A stretch of DNA of 64,000 nucleotides from Dyella tabacisoli (GCF_003350925.1 NZ_KZ857174.1:62001-126000), one strand, 5' to 3'. Shown: positions 29,425 to 38,541, numbered from the stretch's first letter. Translations and numbers: made by a program. Notes: a model not told the origin generated them from the sequence alone.

Positions 29425-30624
29425 TTACTTCAGCTTGGCATCGGCGCGCAGGGCGTCGGCCTTGTCGGTTTTTTCCCACGAGAACGCGGTGTAGGTCTTG
29501 CCGTCGGCACCCTTCACTTCGTACGGGGTACGGCCGAAGTGGCCGTAGCTGGCGGTCTGCTGGTACATCGGGTGGATCAGGTCGAGCATCTTGATGATGC
29601 CGTACGGACGCAGATCGAAATGCTTGCGGATCAGTTTTTCGATCTTGTCGTCGCTGATCTTGCCGGTGCCGAAGGTGGTCACCGAGATCGAGGTCGGCTC
29701 GGCCACGCCAATGGCGTAGCTGACCTGCACTTCGCAACGGTCGGCGATGCCGGCGGCGACGATGTTTTTCGCCACATAGCGCGCGGCATAAGCCGCCGAG
29801 CGATCGACCTTGGACGGATCTTTACCCGAGAACGCACCGCCACCGTGACGAGCCCAGCCGCCGTAGGTGTCGACGATGATCTTGCGGCCGGTCAGGCCGC
29901 AATCGCCCACCGGGCCACCGATGACGAACTTGCCGGTCGGGTTGATGTGGAACTTGGTGCCTTTGTGCAGCAGCTTGGACGGCAGTACCGGCTTCAAGAT
30001 GTATTCGCGCACGGCTTCGATCAGGTCTTTCTGCTTGACGCTCGGGTCGTGCTGGGTCGACAGCACCACGGCGTCGATAGCGACGGCTACGTCGTTCTCG
30101 TAACGCAGGGTGACCTGGCTCTTGGCGTCCGGGCGCAGCCACGGCAGCGGCGAGTTTTTCTTCTTGCGGACCTTGGCCTGCTGCTCGACCAGGCGGTGCG
30201 AGTAGTAGATCGCCGCCGGCATGTAATCTTTGGTTTCGTTGGTGGCGTAGCCGAACATCAGGCCCTGGTCGCCAGCGCCCTGTTCTTCGGGCTTCTTGCG
30301 GTCCACGCCCTGGTTGATGTCGGGCGACTGCTTGCCGATCAGGTTCAGCACGCCGCAGGTCTCGCCATCAAAGCCGACGTCCGAAGAGTCGTAGCCGATG
30401 TCGATGATGACCTTGCGGGTCAGCGCTTCCAGGTCGATCCAGGCGCTGGTGGTGACTTCGCCAGCGACAATCGCCACACCGGTCTTCACCATGGTTTCGC
30501 AGGCAACGCGGGCGCGCGGGTCTTGCGCGATGATCGCGTCAAGCACGGCGTCAGAAATTTGGTCGGCAACTTTGTCCGGATGGCCTTCGGAGACCGACTC
30601 GGAGGTGAAGAGATGGCTGCTCAT
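29425..30624 (-). CDS. metK: S-adenosylmethionine synthetase MetK
   Basis: It makes SAM from methionine and ATP. The 399-residue product opens [18 protein letters not shown] (ATP-binding GHPDK) and contains [27 protein letters not shown] and the usual C-terminus. AGAAGGA serves as ribosome site and overlaps the 24-nt near-palindrome at 30635-30658, so a repressor bound there would block both transcription elongation and translation initiation. A long antisense frame is a shadow. Confidence 0.97.
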   Translation of the reverse strand: MSSHLFTSESVSEGHPDKVADQISDAVLDAIIAQDPRARVACETMVKTGVAIVAGEVTTSAWIDLEALTRKVIIDIGYDSSDVGFDGETCGVLNLIGKQSPDINQGVDRKKPEEQGAGDQGLMFGYATNETKDYMPAAIYYSHRLVEQQAKVRKKKNSPLPWLRPDAKSQVTLRYENDVAVAIDAVVLSTQHDPSVKQKDLIEAVREYILKPVLPSKLLHKGTKFHINPTGKFVIGGPVGDCGLTGRKIIVDTYGGWARHGGGAFSGKDPSKVDRSAAYAARYVAKNIVAAGIADRCEVQVSYAIGVAEPTSISVTTFGTGKISDDKIEKLIRKHFDLRPYGIIKMLDLIHPMYQQTASYGHFGRTPYEVKGADGKTYTAFSWEKTDKADALRADAKLK

Positions 30625-30634
30625 CGCGGCATAT

Positions 30635-30658
30635 ATCCTTCTCTACGGATAGAGAGAT
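30635..30658 (-). promoter_or_regulatory. Candidate methionine-regulon operator upstream of metK
   Basis: The 24-base element ATCCTT...ACGGAT...GAGAGAT aligns gap-free with those at metF and metE. It starts 11 bases from the metK ATG and includes a TCTCTA-CGGA-TAGAGA palindrome. Confidence 0.6.
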
Positions 30659-30800
30659 GAATGGAGGAAGTCGCGCATGATACACGCGGCGGGGACGGAT
30701 TTCACCGGGAAGGGTAGCGCAAGAAAATGGCAGTGAGGGGGTGTTCAGCCGTCTAACTCGGTAGAACGCCCTCTCTGCGCAGGGACTGGCCCGCCTCAGT

Positions 30801-30832
30801 CAGCCCCTGCCCTGCGCGCAGGGCAGGGGCTG
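30801..30832. repeat. Perfect 32-base GC-rich palindrome downstream of metE
   Basis: CAGCCCCTGCCCTGC (30801-30815) pairs its exact complement (30818-30832) with a two-base loop, 13 bases beyond the metE stop. There is no T-run. It may stabilise or end the metE mRNA and belongs to the dispersed repeat family seen at 27346. Confidence 0.65.
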
Positions 30833-30844
30833 CAGCGCGCTAGT

Positions 30845-33151
30845 TCAGTCTTGCAAGGCCAACTCGCCACGCAGCGCCCGCGCGGCATTCACCATCGCCT
30901 CCAGCGCCGGGATCACCTCCGCCCAATGGCGGGTTTTCAGGCCGCAATCGGGGTTGACCCATAGTTGACGTGGATCGAGCACGACCAGGGCTTTGCGCAG
31001 CAGTTCGGTGATTTCCTCATGGCCGGGAATCCGTGGCGAATGGATGTCGTAAACGCCGGGGCCGATATCGCCGGGGTAGCGAAATTGCTCGAACGCGGTC
31101 AGCAGCTCCATCCGTGAGCGGCTGCTTTCGATCGAGATCACGTCCGCATCCAGGGCCGCCACGGCCTCCAGGATGTCGTTGAATTCGGCGTAGCACATGT
31201 GAGTGTGGATCTGCGTGGTATCGCGCACGCCACCGGCGGCAATACGGAAACATTGCACCGCCCATGCCAGGTAGCTCGCCTGCTGGGCCTGGCGTAGCGG
31301 CAGGCCTTCGCGTAACGCCGGTTCATCGATCTGGATAACTTGAATACCCGCGTGTTCCAGGTCATGTACCTCGTCGCGCAAGGCCAGGGCGAGCTGGCGG
31401 CAGACGGTTTCGCGCGGCAAGTCATCACGCACGAAGGACCATTGCAGCACGGTTACCGGCCCGGTCAGCATGCCTTTCACCGGTTTCTCGGTGAGCGATT
31501 GTGCGTAGGCCGACCAGCGCACCGTCATCGGCGCGGTGCGCGCTACATCGCCCCAGATCAGTGGCGGTTTGACGCAGCGCGAGCCGTAGCTTTGCACCCA
31601 GCCCTGGCGGGTGAAGGCGAAGCCTTCGAGTTGTTCGCCAAAGTACTCCACCATGTCATTGCGCTCGGGCTCGCCGTGTACCAGCACATCCAGGCCAATG
31701 GCTTCTTGATGGCGTAGCGCCTGGGCGATTTCCTCGGCCAGAAAGGTCTCGTAAGCGTCGTTGTTTAGACGGCCGGCTCGGTGTTCGGCGCGCGCGTGGC
31801 GCAAGGCATCGGTCTGCGGAAAAGAGCCGATGGTAGTAGTCGGCAACAGCGGTAGTGCCAATGCTTGCGCTTGTACGACGCGTCGATGGGTAAGCGCGGA
31901 ACGCCGTTGCGCGGCCTGCGGACTGAGCGCGTTCAGTCGCGCGCGTACGTCGCTGCGTTGCACGCCGGGGGCCTTGGCGCGTGCGGCAAGCAGGGCGCTT
32001 TGGCCGCTTAGTGCGGCGCGTGCGGCTTCGTCGCCGGCCAGCGTTTGCGCGTACTGTTTCAGCTCTTCGAGCTTTTGCAGCGCGAAGGCCAGCCAGGCGC
32101 GTAATTCAGGTGCAAGAGTGGTTTCTTGTGCGGCATCGATCGGCACGTGCAGCAGCGAACACGAGGGCGCCAGCCACAGATGTTCGGTGCCGAGTTTCGC
32201 GATGGCTTTTTCCAGCAAGGGCAACACGCGGGTGGGCTGGCTGCGCCAGATGTTACGGCCGTCGATCACCCCGGCGCTGAGTACGCGTCCGGGCGGTAGC
32301 GCGGCCAACACGGCATCGAGCTGTTCGGGTGCGCGGGCGAGATCGATATGCAGGCCATCTACCGGCAATGAGGCGGCGAGCGCGAGGTTGTCATCCAGGG
32401 CGCCGAAATACGTAGCCAATAGCCGCCGCGGCGTGCGGCCACGCGCGAGTACGGCGTAAGCATGGGCATAGGCTTCGCGGCTGGCTGGGTCTAAGTCGAG
32501 TGCCAGACAGGGTTCATCGAGTTGCACCCAGGGCACGCCGGCGTCTGCCCATTGCTGCAGCAGTTGTGCGTAGGCCGGCAGCAGGGCATCGAGCAGGGCG
32601 AGCGGGTCGCTGCCATCGGTGGTCTTGGCCAGGCGCAGGAACGACACCGGCCCTAACAGCACCGGGCGCGCATCCAGCCCGAATGCCTGTGCTTCGCGCC
32701 ATTCCGCCAGCGGTTTATCTCCGGTCAGTTGAAAGCGCTGGCCTGCGTGTAGCTCCGGTACCAGGTAGTGGTAGTTGGTATCGAACCATTTGGTCATCTC
32801 CAGTGCGTGCAAGCCGTGGCCGCCGCGTGCCATGGCGAAATAGCCGGCCAAAGGGTCGGCCTGGCGCAGGGCGCGGTAGCGCTCAGGCACGGCGTCGAAC
32901 AGCACGGCGGTGTCGAGCACGTGGTCGTACAACGAAAAATCATTCACCGGCACGCTACAGGCGCCCGCTGTACGGGCCTGCTGCCAATGCCGCTGGCGCA
33001 GTTCGCGGGCGGTGGCGAGCAGGGCGGCGGCGTCGGTTTCGCCGCGCCAATAGGTTTCCAGCGCGCGCTTGAGTTCGCGGCGTCGGCCCATGCGCGGAAA
33101 GCCGAGATAGGTGATGTGTGGGTGGGTGGTGGTGTTGGCTTGCGATGACAT
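30845..33151 (-). CDS. metE: Cobalamin-independent methionine synthase MetE
   Basis: It transfers the methyl group of methyl-THF-triglutamate to homocysteine through a zinc site. The 768-residue length is typical. Zinc ligands sit in HTHMCYAEF (His, Cys) and WVNPDCGLKTR (Cys). The N-terminal half begins THPHITYLGFPRMGRRRELK. A cobalamin riboswitch in the leader should turn it off when B12 is present, when the B12-dependent enzyme would take over. A hairpin (33158-33187) covers the ribosome site AGAGGA. The 24-nt methionine element lies upstream of the riboswitch. Confidence 0.97.
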   Translation of the reverse strand: MSSQANTTTHPHITYLGFPRMGRRRELKRALETYWRGETDAAALLATARELRQRHWQQARTAGACSVPVNDFSLYDHVLDTAVLFDAVPERYRALRQADPLAGYFAMARGGHGLHALEMTKWFDTNYHYLVPELHAGQRFQLTGDKPLAEWREAQAFGLDARPVLLGPVSFLRLAKTTDGSDPLALLDALLPAYAQLLQQWADAGVPWVQLDEPCLALDLDPASREAYAHAYAVLARGRTPRRLLATYFGALDDNLALAASLPVDGLHIDLARAPEQLDAVLAALPPGRVLSAGVIDGRNIWRSQPTRVLPLLEKAIAKLGTEHLWLAPSCSLLHVPIDAAQETTLAPELRAWLAFALQKLEELKQYAQTLAGDEAARAALSGQSALLAARAKAPGVQRSDVRARLNALSPQAAQRRSALTHRRVVQAQALALPLLPTTTIGSFPQTDALRHARAEHRAGRLNNDAYETFLAEEIAQALRHQEAIGLDVLVHGEPERNDMVEYFGEQLEGFAFTRQGWVQSYGSRCVKPPLIWGDVARTAPMTVRWSAYAQSLTEKPVKGMLTGPVTVLQWSFVRDDLPRETVCRQLALALRDEVHDLEHAGIQVIQIDEPALREGLPLRQAQQASYLAWAVQCFRIAAGGVRDTTQIHTHMCYAEFNDILEAVAALDADVISIESSRSRMELLTAFEQFRYPGDIGPGVYDIHSPRIPGHEEITELLRKALVVLDPRQLWVNPDCGLKTRHWAEVIPALEAMVNAARALRGELALQD

Positions 33152-33157
33152 GTCGTA

Positions 33158-33187
33158 TTCCTCTTGCGGATCGATGGCAAAGAGGAA
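33158..33187 (-). promoter_or_regulatory. Shine-Dalgarno-sequestering hairpin of metE
   Basis: On the minus strand TTCCTCTTTGC pairs GCAAGAGGAA, leaving a short loop. The right arm holds the ribosome site AGAGGA seven bases before the ATG. This is a natural translation-off expression platform for the riboswitch upstream. Confidence 0.65.
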
Positions 33188-33280
33188 CGAAGGGCGGCAC
33201 GCAGCCGTTGCCGGACGCGTGAACCGATGACCTTCGCCCCCGCGGGCGAGCCGGTTTCACCACGGGCAAGGCACACCGAC

Positions 33281-33320
33281 GCATCGCTGCGGTAGCGCGC
33301 CGGATTCCCCCGCGGGATTC
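33281..33320 (-). other. Second cobalamin-riboswitch-like core segment in the metE leader
   Basis: The minus strand reads GGAATCCCGCGGGGGAATCC followed by GGCGCGCTACCGCAGCG. It matches about 21 of 25 positions of the true core at 33477-33507 (GAATCCGGCGC....CCGCAGCG). It lacks clear copies of the later riboswitch boxes, so it may be a degenerate aptamer or part of the expression platform. Confidence 0.4.
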
Positions 33321-33344
33321 CAGGTCGGTCGAGCCCGTGACCGC

Positions 33345-33513
33345 TTTCGCGGCCGGTACTCGGCTGGGGCAGGTCTTCGGGCTCATGGACCCGACGCCGC
33401 GAGGCGTCGCCTACTGTCCGTCGCTTCCCAGGCGCATCGCGCTCAGTGCCAATGACGGGGGTCGTTTCCACATACCGCTGCGGGGCAGCGCCGGATTCTC
33501 ACCGGCTTCCCTT
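33345..33513 (-). promoter_or_regulatory. Cobalamin riboswitch upstream of metE
   Basis: The minus strand shows GGGAAGCCGGTGAGAATCC, GGCGCTGCCCCGCAGCGG, CCTGGGAAGCGACGG and AGCCCGAAGACCTGCC in order, the defining boxes of the adenosylcobalamin aptamer. It lies about 200 bases ahead of metE, whose repression by B12 is the classic role of this element. Confidence 0.93.
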
Positions 33514-33521
33514 TTAATTTC

Positions 33522-33545
33522 ATCTCTCTATTCGGATGGAGAGAT
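33522..33545 (-). promoter_or_regulatory. Candidate methionine-regulon operator upstream of metE
   Basis: The 24-base element ATCTCTC...TCGGAT...GAGAGAT, the most symmetric of the three copies, lies immediately upstream of the cobalamin riboswitch, where the promoter should be. DNA-level control here would act in addition to B12 sensing. Confidence 0.6.
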
Positions 33546-33981
33546 GGAAACCTTCAGCAAGGGGGACGTTAGATGCATGGATGGCTGAAGTCAATGGAGG
33601 GGGTGTCGTGATCTGGCTCGCCTGCGGCGGGCTTTCGGCCACCTGCCGGTGGTCGAGTCACTTTTCTTTGCTTGCTCAAAGAAAAGTAACCAAAAGAAAG
33701 AGCACCCCGGTGAGTCGCCCTTCGGGTACGTGAGGGCCGGCCGGGCTTTTCGACAGGGCTTCCTGCCCTGGCGAAAAGGCATCGACATCCATGTCGATGC
33801 CCCTGCGGGCCTTGTCGTCCGACCCTCACCGACGCACAGGGGCCCCGAGGTCAAGAGCAACGTCAAAAGCAGAGCGCGCTGCGCTTTTGCCCCTCCCCCT
33901 GCGTGCAGGGGGAGGCTGGGAGGGGGTGCGTTCTTGCAGCAGCCTTCACTCTTCTCCCGGTGCGCAGGCAAGCCTGTCGCG
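33546..33981. repeat. Gene-free stretch with dispersed Xanthomonad repeats
   Basis: No supported gene in about 430 bases. ACTTTTCTTT (33660-33669) and AAAGAAAAGT (33678-33687) form the hairpin of a repeat, continuing AACCAAAAGAAAG, that occurs in many copies in Xanthomonadaceae genomes. A second GC-rich palindrome, CCCCTCCCCCTGC / GCAGGGGGAGG, lies near 33892-33925 and is a third copy of the family at 19131. Confidence 0.65.
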
Positions 33982-34968
33982 CTAGGCCGCCAACTGCGCC
34001 CCATCTTCCAGCGCCGCAAAGTAATCCCGAGTCAGCCGTAGCTGGTCGCTGGCAGTTTCCGCACGATTGACCACGTGGCGGAAAGCCGCATTCTCGGCGC
34101 GATCTTTGGCGTACCAGCCCAGGTGCTTGCGGGCGATGCGCAGGCCTTGCAGCTCACCGTAGAACGCGTAGAGCTGTTCGAGATGATCGAGCAGAATCGT
34201 GGCGACTTCAGCTGGTGTGGGTTCGGGGAGTTGTTCGCCGGTGGCGAGGTAATGAGCAATTTCGCGAAAAATCCACGGCCGGCCTTGCGCGCCTCGGCCA
34301 ATCATCACCGCATCTGCGCCGGTGACATGCAGTACGTGCTTGGCTTGCTGCGGTGTCAGCACATCGCCATTGGCCAGTACGGGAATGCGCACAGCCGCTT
34401 TCACGGCTGCGATGGTTTCGTATTCGGCCTCGCCTTCGTATTTGTCGGCGCGGGTACGGCCGTGTACGGCCAATGCGGCGATGCCGGAGTCTTCGGCGAT
34501 CCGCGCGATGGTCAGGGCGTTTTTATGTTCGCGATCCCAACCCGTGCGAATTTTCAACGTGACGGGTATCGAGACGGCTTGCGCCACGGCGCTGAGAATG
34601 CGCGCTACCAGCGGCTCGTCTTGCAGCAAGGCTGAGCCGGACCACACGTTGCAAACTTTCTTGGCCGGGCAACCCATGTTGATGTCGATGATTTGCGCGC
34701 CGTGGTCGGCGTTGTAGCGCGCCGCATCGGCCAGCATGGCTGGGTCGTAGCCAGCGATCTGCACACTGACCGGCTCGGGTTCGCCCAGGTGATCCATGCG
34801 CTTGAGTGATTTGCGCGTCTGCCATAGACGCGGATCGGCGTTGGTCATCTCCGACACGGCCAAACCCGCGCCCAGCCGTTTGCACAGCAGGCGAAAAGGT
34901 TTGTCGGTGACGCCGGCCATCGGTGCAAGCACGACCGGCGGATCGATGCGGTAGGGGCCGATCAGCAT
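33982..34968 (-). CDS. dusB: tRNA-dihydrouridine synthase DusB
   Basis: It reduces uridine to dihydrouridine in tRNA with FMN and NADPH. The 328-residue protein starts MLIGPYRIDPPVVLAPMAGV and has MGCPAKKVCNVWSGSALL with the catalytic cysteine. The FMN-binding RTGWD, VHGRTR, ANGDV and MIGRGAQGRPW follow. KKVCN..GSAL and the overall length fit DusB better than DusA or DusC. In many gammaproteobacteria fis follows dusB; no fis is visible here, where a repeat-filled gap follows instead. Confidence 0.92.
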   Translation of the reverse strand: MLIGPYRIDPPVVLAPMAGVTDKPFRLLCKRLGAGLAVSEMTNADPRLWQTRKSLKRMDHLGEPEPVSVQIAGYDPAMLADAARYNADHGAQIIDINMGCPAKKVCNVWSGSALLQDEPLVARILSAVAQAVSIPVTLKIRTGWDREHKNALTIARIAEDSGIAALAVHGRTRADKYEGEAEYETIAAVKAAVRIPVLANGDVLTPQQAKHVLHVTGADAVMIGRGAQGRPWIFREIAHYLATGEQLPEPTPAEVATILLDHLEQLYAFYGELQGLRIARKHLGWYAKDRAENAAFRHVVNRAETASDQLRLTRDYFAALEDGAQLAA

Positions 34969-35068
34969 TCGCGCATTGTAGCGGGTGTGGCGGTGCGGGC
35001 AGGCTCAGCGCATGCTTGAGCGGGTCGCCACGGCGTGAAAGTCTTTGGCTGCTGGCCGTGGCCGGGGC

Positions 35069-36337
35069 TCAGATCGGAAGAGGGGGTGGTCCTTGCTCCG
35101 AGGCCGGCTGGTGCTTGTGCTTGAACAGGAAGAAAAACAGCACCGCGACAATCAACGAGTACAGCGCAAAGGCGAGCCAGATGCCGTGCCAGTTCTTGCT
35201 GTGATCGATGGGGGAGGTGTAGAACTTTTCGATCACGATGCCGCTGATGGAACTGCCGAGTACGGCGCCGACCCCGTTGGTCATCATCATGAAAAGCCCT
35301 TGCGCGCTGGCGCGAATCTTCGGATCGCTCTGCGTCTCCACGAAAAGCGAGCCGGAGATATTGAAGAAGTCGAACGCCATGCCGTAGACGATGCACGACA
35401 GCACGATCATCCACAGGCCGCTGCCCGGATCGCCGTAGGCAAACAGCCCAAAGCGCAATGCCCAGGCCATCATGCTGGTGAACATCACTGTCTTGATGCC
35501 GAAATTCTTCAGAAAGAACGGAATCGCCAGGATGAACAACGTCTCGGAGATCTGCGAAATCGACATGATGATGGCGGGGTATTTCACCGGTATCAGGTCT
35601 TTGTAGGCATCGACCTTGGCGAAGTCATGCAGGAAGGTATCGCCGTAGGCATTGGTCAATTGCAGCGACGCGCCCAGCAGCATCGCGAAAATGAAAAAGA
35701 CTGCCATCTTGCTGTTCTTGAACAGCGCAAACGAGGTAAACCCCAGAGTCTCGCCTAGCGAGTCGCTGCTCTTGCGCTCCATTTTGGGCGGGCACTTGGG
35801 CAAGGTGAAGGCGTACAGGCCAAGCAGCAGCGATGCGCCCGAAGCGACATAGAACTGCCCCGAGGTGGTTTCCAGATGCAGCAGGCTGACCACCCACAGG
35901 GCGGCGATAAAGCCGACCGTTCCCCACACGCGGATCGGCGGGTAAACCTTGATGATGTCTTTGCCGCTGCCCTTGAGCGCGTTGTAAGCGACCGTAATGG
36001 CCAGGGCGATGGTCGGCATGTAGCACGCCATGTTCAGCAGCATGACCCAGAACATGGTGTGCGGGTTGTCGACCATCGGCACCATGAACAGCACTGCGGC
36101 GCCGCCGATATGCAACATGCCGTAGAGCTTTTCCGCGTTGATCCAGCGGTCGGCGATCATGCCAAGAATGGACGGCATGCATAGCGAAGCCAGGCCCATG
36201 GTGGAGAAAATCGCGCCGAACTGAGAGCCCGACCAATGCTTGTTCTGAAACCAGTAGGCACCGATGGTGATGAGCCACGACCCCCAGATAAAGAACTGCA
36301 GGAAATTCATCAGTATCAGTCGAAATTTGATGCTCAT
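35069..36337 (-). CDS. NupG/XapB-family nucleoside:H+ symporter (MFS)
   Basis: A 422-residue membrane protein with about 12 hydrophobic segments, starting MSIKFRLILMNFLQFFIWGS at 36337. The N-terminal FLQFFIWGSW and GLASLCMPSILGMIADRW match the nucleoside-proton symporter family (NupG, XapB, YegT). A cytoplasmic loop, KCPPKMERKSSDSLG, separates the two halves. It would import purine or pyrimidine nucleosides. The upstream extension to 36397 is not needed. Substrate preference cannot be read. Confidence 0.85.
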   Translation of the reverse strand: MSIKFRLILMNFLQFFIWGSWLITIGAYWFQNKHWSGSQFGAIFSTMGLASLCMPSILGMIADRWINAEKLYGMLHIGGAAVLFMVPMVDNPHTMFWVMLLNMACYMPTIALAITVAYNALKGSGKDIIKVYPPIRVWGTVGFIAALWVVSLLHLETTSGQFYVASGASLLLGLYAFTLPKCPPKMERKSSDSLGETLGFTSFALFKNSKMAVFFIFAMLLGASLQLTNAYGDTFLHDFAKVDAYKDLIPVKYPAIIMSISQISETLFILAIPFFLKNFGIKTVMFTSMMAWALRFGLFAYGDPGSGLWMIVLSCIVYGMAFDFFNISGSLFVETQSDPKIRASAQGLFMMMTNGVGAVLGSSISGIVIEKFYTSPIDHSKNWHGIWLAFALYSLIVAVLFFFLFKHKHQPASEQGPPPLPI

Positions 36338-36590
36338 GGACTCTACGTAGCGTAAGTGAGTGGGGGTCGTACCCAGGCGATCACGAGCACAGAGCATTTC
36401 CCGGCGACCAGGAAAACACTGCCAGCGGCGATCAAGTGACTCCCCCTCGGGATACCCGGTCTACTCAGGGCCAAGTGGCGTGAGCACAGTTGCGGGTACC
36501 AACGGCAAGACGCTGGCAGCGTAGATGAGCCGGCCTTGTTGCGGCAAGCTGCAATGCGGGGCGGGGTGACTTTGCCGCTGAAGTCTTAAG

Positions 36591-36639
36591 AGCCTGCCTA
36601 ACATCTCCGAGCGGGCTACTCTGAGATGTTACGCAGGCT
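36591..36639. repeat. 17-bp inverted repeat upstream of the LysE-type exporter
   Basis: AGCCTGCCTAACATCTC (36591-36607) and GAGATGTTACGCAGGCT (36623-36639) are complementary at 16 of 17 positions around a 15-base loop. It ends 40 bases before the exporter's ATG, with no T-run. It could be an operator or a leader structure. Confidence 0.6.
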
Positions 36640-36679
36640 CTATGCTTCCTCGCCATCACTGCGGCTACGGGAGCTTTGC

Positions 36680-37306
36680 ATGAGTTTGTTTCTGACCATT
36701 GCCATCGTGCACCTGATCGCCTTGCTCAGCCCCGGGCCGGATTTTTTCTTCGTTTCGCAGACGGCGGTAAGTCGCTCGCGCCGACAGGCCTTGTTCGGCG
36801 TGATGGGGATTACCCTTGGGGTCGTCGTGTGGTCGACGCTGGCCTTGCTTGGCCTGCAGTTGTTATTGCAGCGATTGTTGTGGCTGGAGCGCTTGATTGC
36901 CGTTGCCGGCGGCCTGTATCTGGCCTGGATGGGGGTAAAGATGTTGCGCGGCGCATGGCGCGTACCCAGCACGAGCGCGACCCCGCAACCGGTGTTGCAG
37001 CAGGGCGATCTGGCGACCTTGCGGGCCGGTTTGCTCACCAACCTGGCTAATCCGAAGGCGGTGATCTACTTCGGCAGCGTGTTCTCTGCCTTTATCGGCG
37101 ATCAGGTCAGTACCGGCGTGCGCTGGGGGCTGTGGACCCTGGTCCTGGTGGAAACCTTTATCTGGTTCGCGCTGGTGGCGGCACTGTTTGCCCTGCCGGC
37201 GATGCGTCGCGGTTATCTGCGTTTGTCGCGCTGGATCGACGGTTTTGCCGGCACGGTATTTGTGCTGTTCGGCCTGCATCTGATCTTTACCCGTCGCGGA
37301 GCTTGA
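36680..37306 (+). CDS. LysE/RhtB-family amino acid exporter
   Basis: A 208-residue inner-membrane protein with about six hydrophobic segments. It starts MSLFLTIAIVHLIALLSPGPDFF, and the SPGPDFF box is the hallmark of RhtB/LysE exporters. The second hallmark, LTNLANPKAVIYFGSVF, is present. The start at 36680 is chosen because GGGAG lies upstream and the helix begins there. Such proteins export threonine, homoserine or other amino acids. The substrate here is unknown. Confidence 0.9.
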   Translation: MSLFLTIAIVHLIALLSPGPDFFFVSQTAVSRSRRQALFGVMGITLGVVVWSTLALLGLQLLLQRLLWLERLIAVAGGLYLAWMGVKMLRGAWRVPSTSATPQPVLQQGDLATLRAGLLTNLANPKAVIYFGSVFSAFIGDQVSTGVRWGLWTLVLVETFIWFALVAALFALPAMRRGYLRLSRWIDGFAGTVFVLFGLHLIFTRRGA

Positions 37307-37324
37307 TGCCCGCAAAGAGACCTA

Positions 37325-38215
37325 TCAGTGCAGTGCGACCCAGCCCTGCCACGCCACATAAAACCCGATCAGCACGATCAATACACTTGATGCATATGGG
37401 GCACGTCGCACCCATTGGCCGAGCGACGGCCAGCGACGCATCGCCTGATTCATGCCCATCGCGGCGGCCACCCCGACCAGCACCATGGTCAAGGCCAGGC
37501 CGATACTGAACGAGATCACCAGGGTCGCGCCCAGCGAAATTCGCTTGAGCTGCAAACAAAGCAACAGCACGGTGATAGCCGCCGGGCAGGGGATCAAGCC
37601 GCCGGTGAGGCCGAACATGACGATTTGCGCCGTGCTGACGTTGCGGTCGGCAAAGCGGCGTTGAATGTCACGCGCATGCTCTCGCTCGTGAGCATCTTCA
37701 TAGTCGGCCGGCTGAGAGGTCGGCTGGGTGAACACGAGGCCTTCGGTGGGTAACGGCGAAGACGCGGTAAAGGCATGTGCATAGCTGCGCACCGGGGAGG
37801 GCGCATGTGCATGATGATCGTGTGTATGACCGTGGTGATGCTCGCGTGCATGAGCCAGTTCGTGCTGATGCTCGCGCCAGGTACGGTGCAAGATCCACAG
37901 CGCGATGCACACGATCAAAACGCCCGAGGCGAGCTGAAAGTACGGCTCGCTGGCATTCATATCGAAACGCGAGCCCAGGTACAGGCCGAGCAGCGCAACC
38001 AGCCATACGATCAACGTGTGTGAAAATGCGGCGGACAGACCAAGCAGTGCGGCCTGTGTGGCAGTGCCCCGGATCGCGATGATGAAGGCCGCCATCATGG
38101 TCTTCGAATGCCCCGGCTCCAGCCCATGCAGGGCGCCGAGCAGGATCGCGGTGGGGATGAACAGCCATAGATGGCTGCTGCCTTGGCTCAAGAGTTGAAC
38201 AAGATCGGGCAACAT
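37325..38215 (-). CDS. rcnA: Nickel/cobalt efflux protein RcnA
   Basis: A 296-residue membrane exporter for Ni(II) and Co(II). It begins MLPDLVQLLSQGSSHLW and has ALHGLEPGHSKTMMAAFI, a metal-site helix conserved in the NiCoT-like RcnA family. A large histidine-rich loop, HHHGHTHDHHAHAP, lies near residues 130-143. The C-terminal half has FGLTGGLIPCPAAITVLLLC. Starting at the ATG 38215 drops four residues from a GTG start. It is divergent from rcnR with an RcnR box between them, so it should be induced by nickel or cobalt. Confidence 0.93.
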   Translation of the reverse strand: MLPDLVQLLSQGSSHLWLFIPTAILLGALHGLEPGHSKTMMAAFIIAIRGTATQAALLGLSAAFSHTLIVWLVALLGLYLGSRFDMNASEPYFQLASGVLIVCIALWILHRTWREHQHELAHAREHHHGHTHDHHAHAPSPVRSYAHAFTASSPLPTEGLVFTQPTSQPADYEDAHEREHARDIQRRFADRNVSTAQIVMFGLTGGLIPCPAAITVLLLCLQLKRISLGATLVISFSIGLALTMVLVGVAAAMGMNQAMRRWPSLGQWVRRAPYASSVLIVLIGFYVAWQGWVALH

Positions 38216-38234
38216 GCGTTTCACCACCTGGGCA

Positions 38235-38253
38235 TATACTGCCCCCTAGTATA
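38235..38253. promoter_or_regulatory. RcnR operator between rcnA and rcnR
   Basis: The sequence TATACTGCCCCCTAGTATA holds TACT and AGTA arms flanking a C5 (G5 on the other strand) tract with seven bases between them. This matches the published RcnR recognition pattern TACT-G6-N-AGTA. One site in the 50-base divergent gap would control both genes. Confidence 0.85.
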
Positions 38254-38268
38254 CGGATTCGAGCAGCT

Positions 38269-38541
38269 ATGGGCCATACCGTTGCAAATAAGAGCAAGTT
38301 GATCGCCCGCGTGCGGCGCATCAAGGGCCAAGTGGATGCGCTGGAGCGCGGCCTGTCCGAAGAGCGCGGCTGCGCCGAAACCTTGCAGCAGATCGCCGCC
38401 GTGCGTGGTGCGATCAATGGCTTGATGGGCGAGGTACTGGAGGGGCATTTACGCACCCATGTCGCCGACCCCAACGCCGATGCCGAGCATCAGCAGGAAA
38501 TGGAAGATGTGCTTAAGGTGCTGCGGTCTTATATCAAGTGA
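38269..38541 (+). CDS. rcnR: Ni/Co-responsive repressor RcnR
   Basis: A 90-residue all-helical CsoR/RcnR-family repressor. It starts MGHTVANKSKLIARVRRIKG, so His3 is present. A Cys at position 37 falls in RGCAETLQQIAAVRGAINGL, and GHLRTHV supplies further histidines. These residues and the ending VLKVLRSYIK follow E. coli RcnR almost word for word, favouring Ni/Co sensing over copper. It should repress rcnA and itself from the operator upstream. Confidence 0.93.
   Translation: MGHTVANKSKLIARVRRIKGQVDALERGLSEERGCAETLQQIAAVRGAINGLMGEVLEGHLRTHVADPNADAEHQQEMEDVLKVLRSYIK

Noticed and set aside
29539-30660. 373-residue plus-strand open frame opposite metK
   Set aside because: It is antisense to a clear metK, has no recognisable domain, and arises from high-GC codon bias.
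33649-34041. 130-codon plus-strand frame downstream of the metE leader
   Set aside because: It is composed of dispersed repeat sequence and runs antisense into dusB; no domain or ribosome site.
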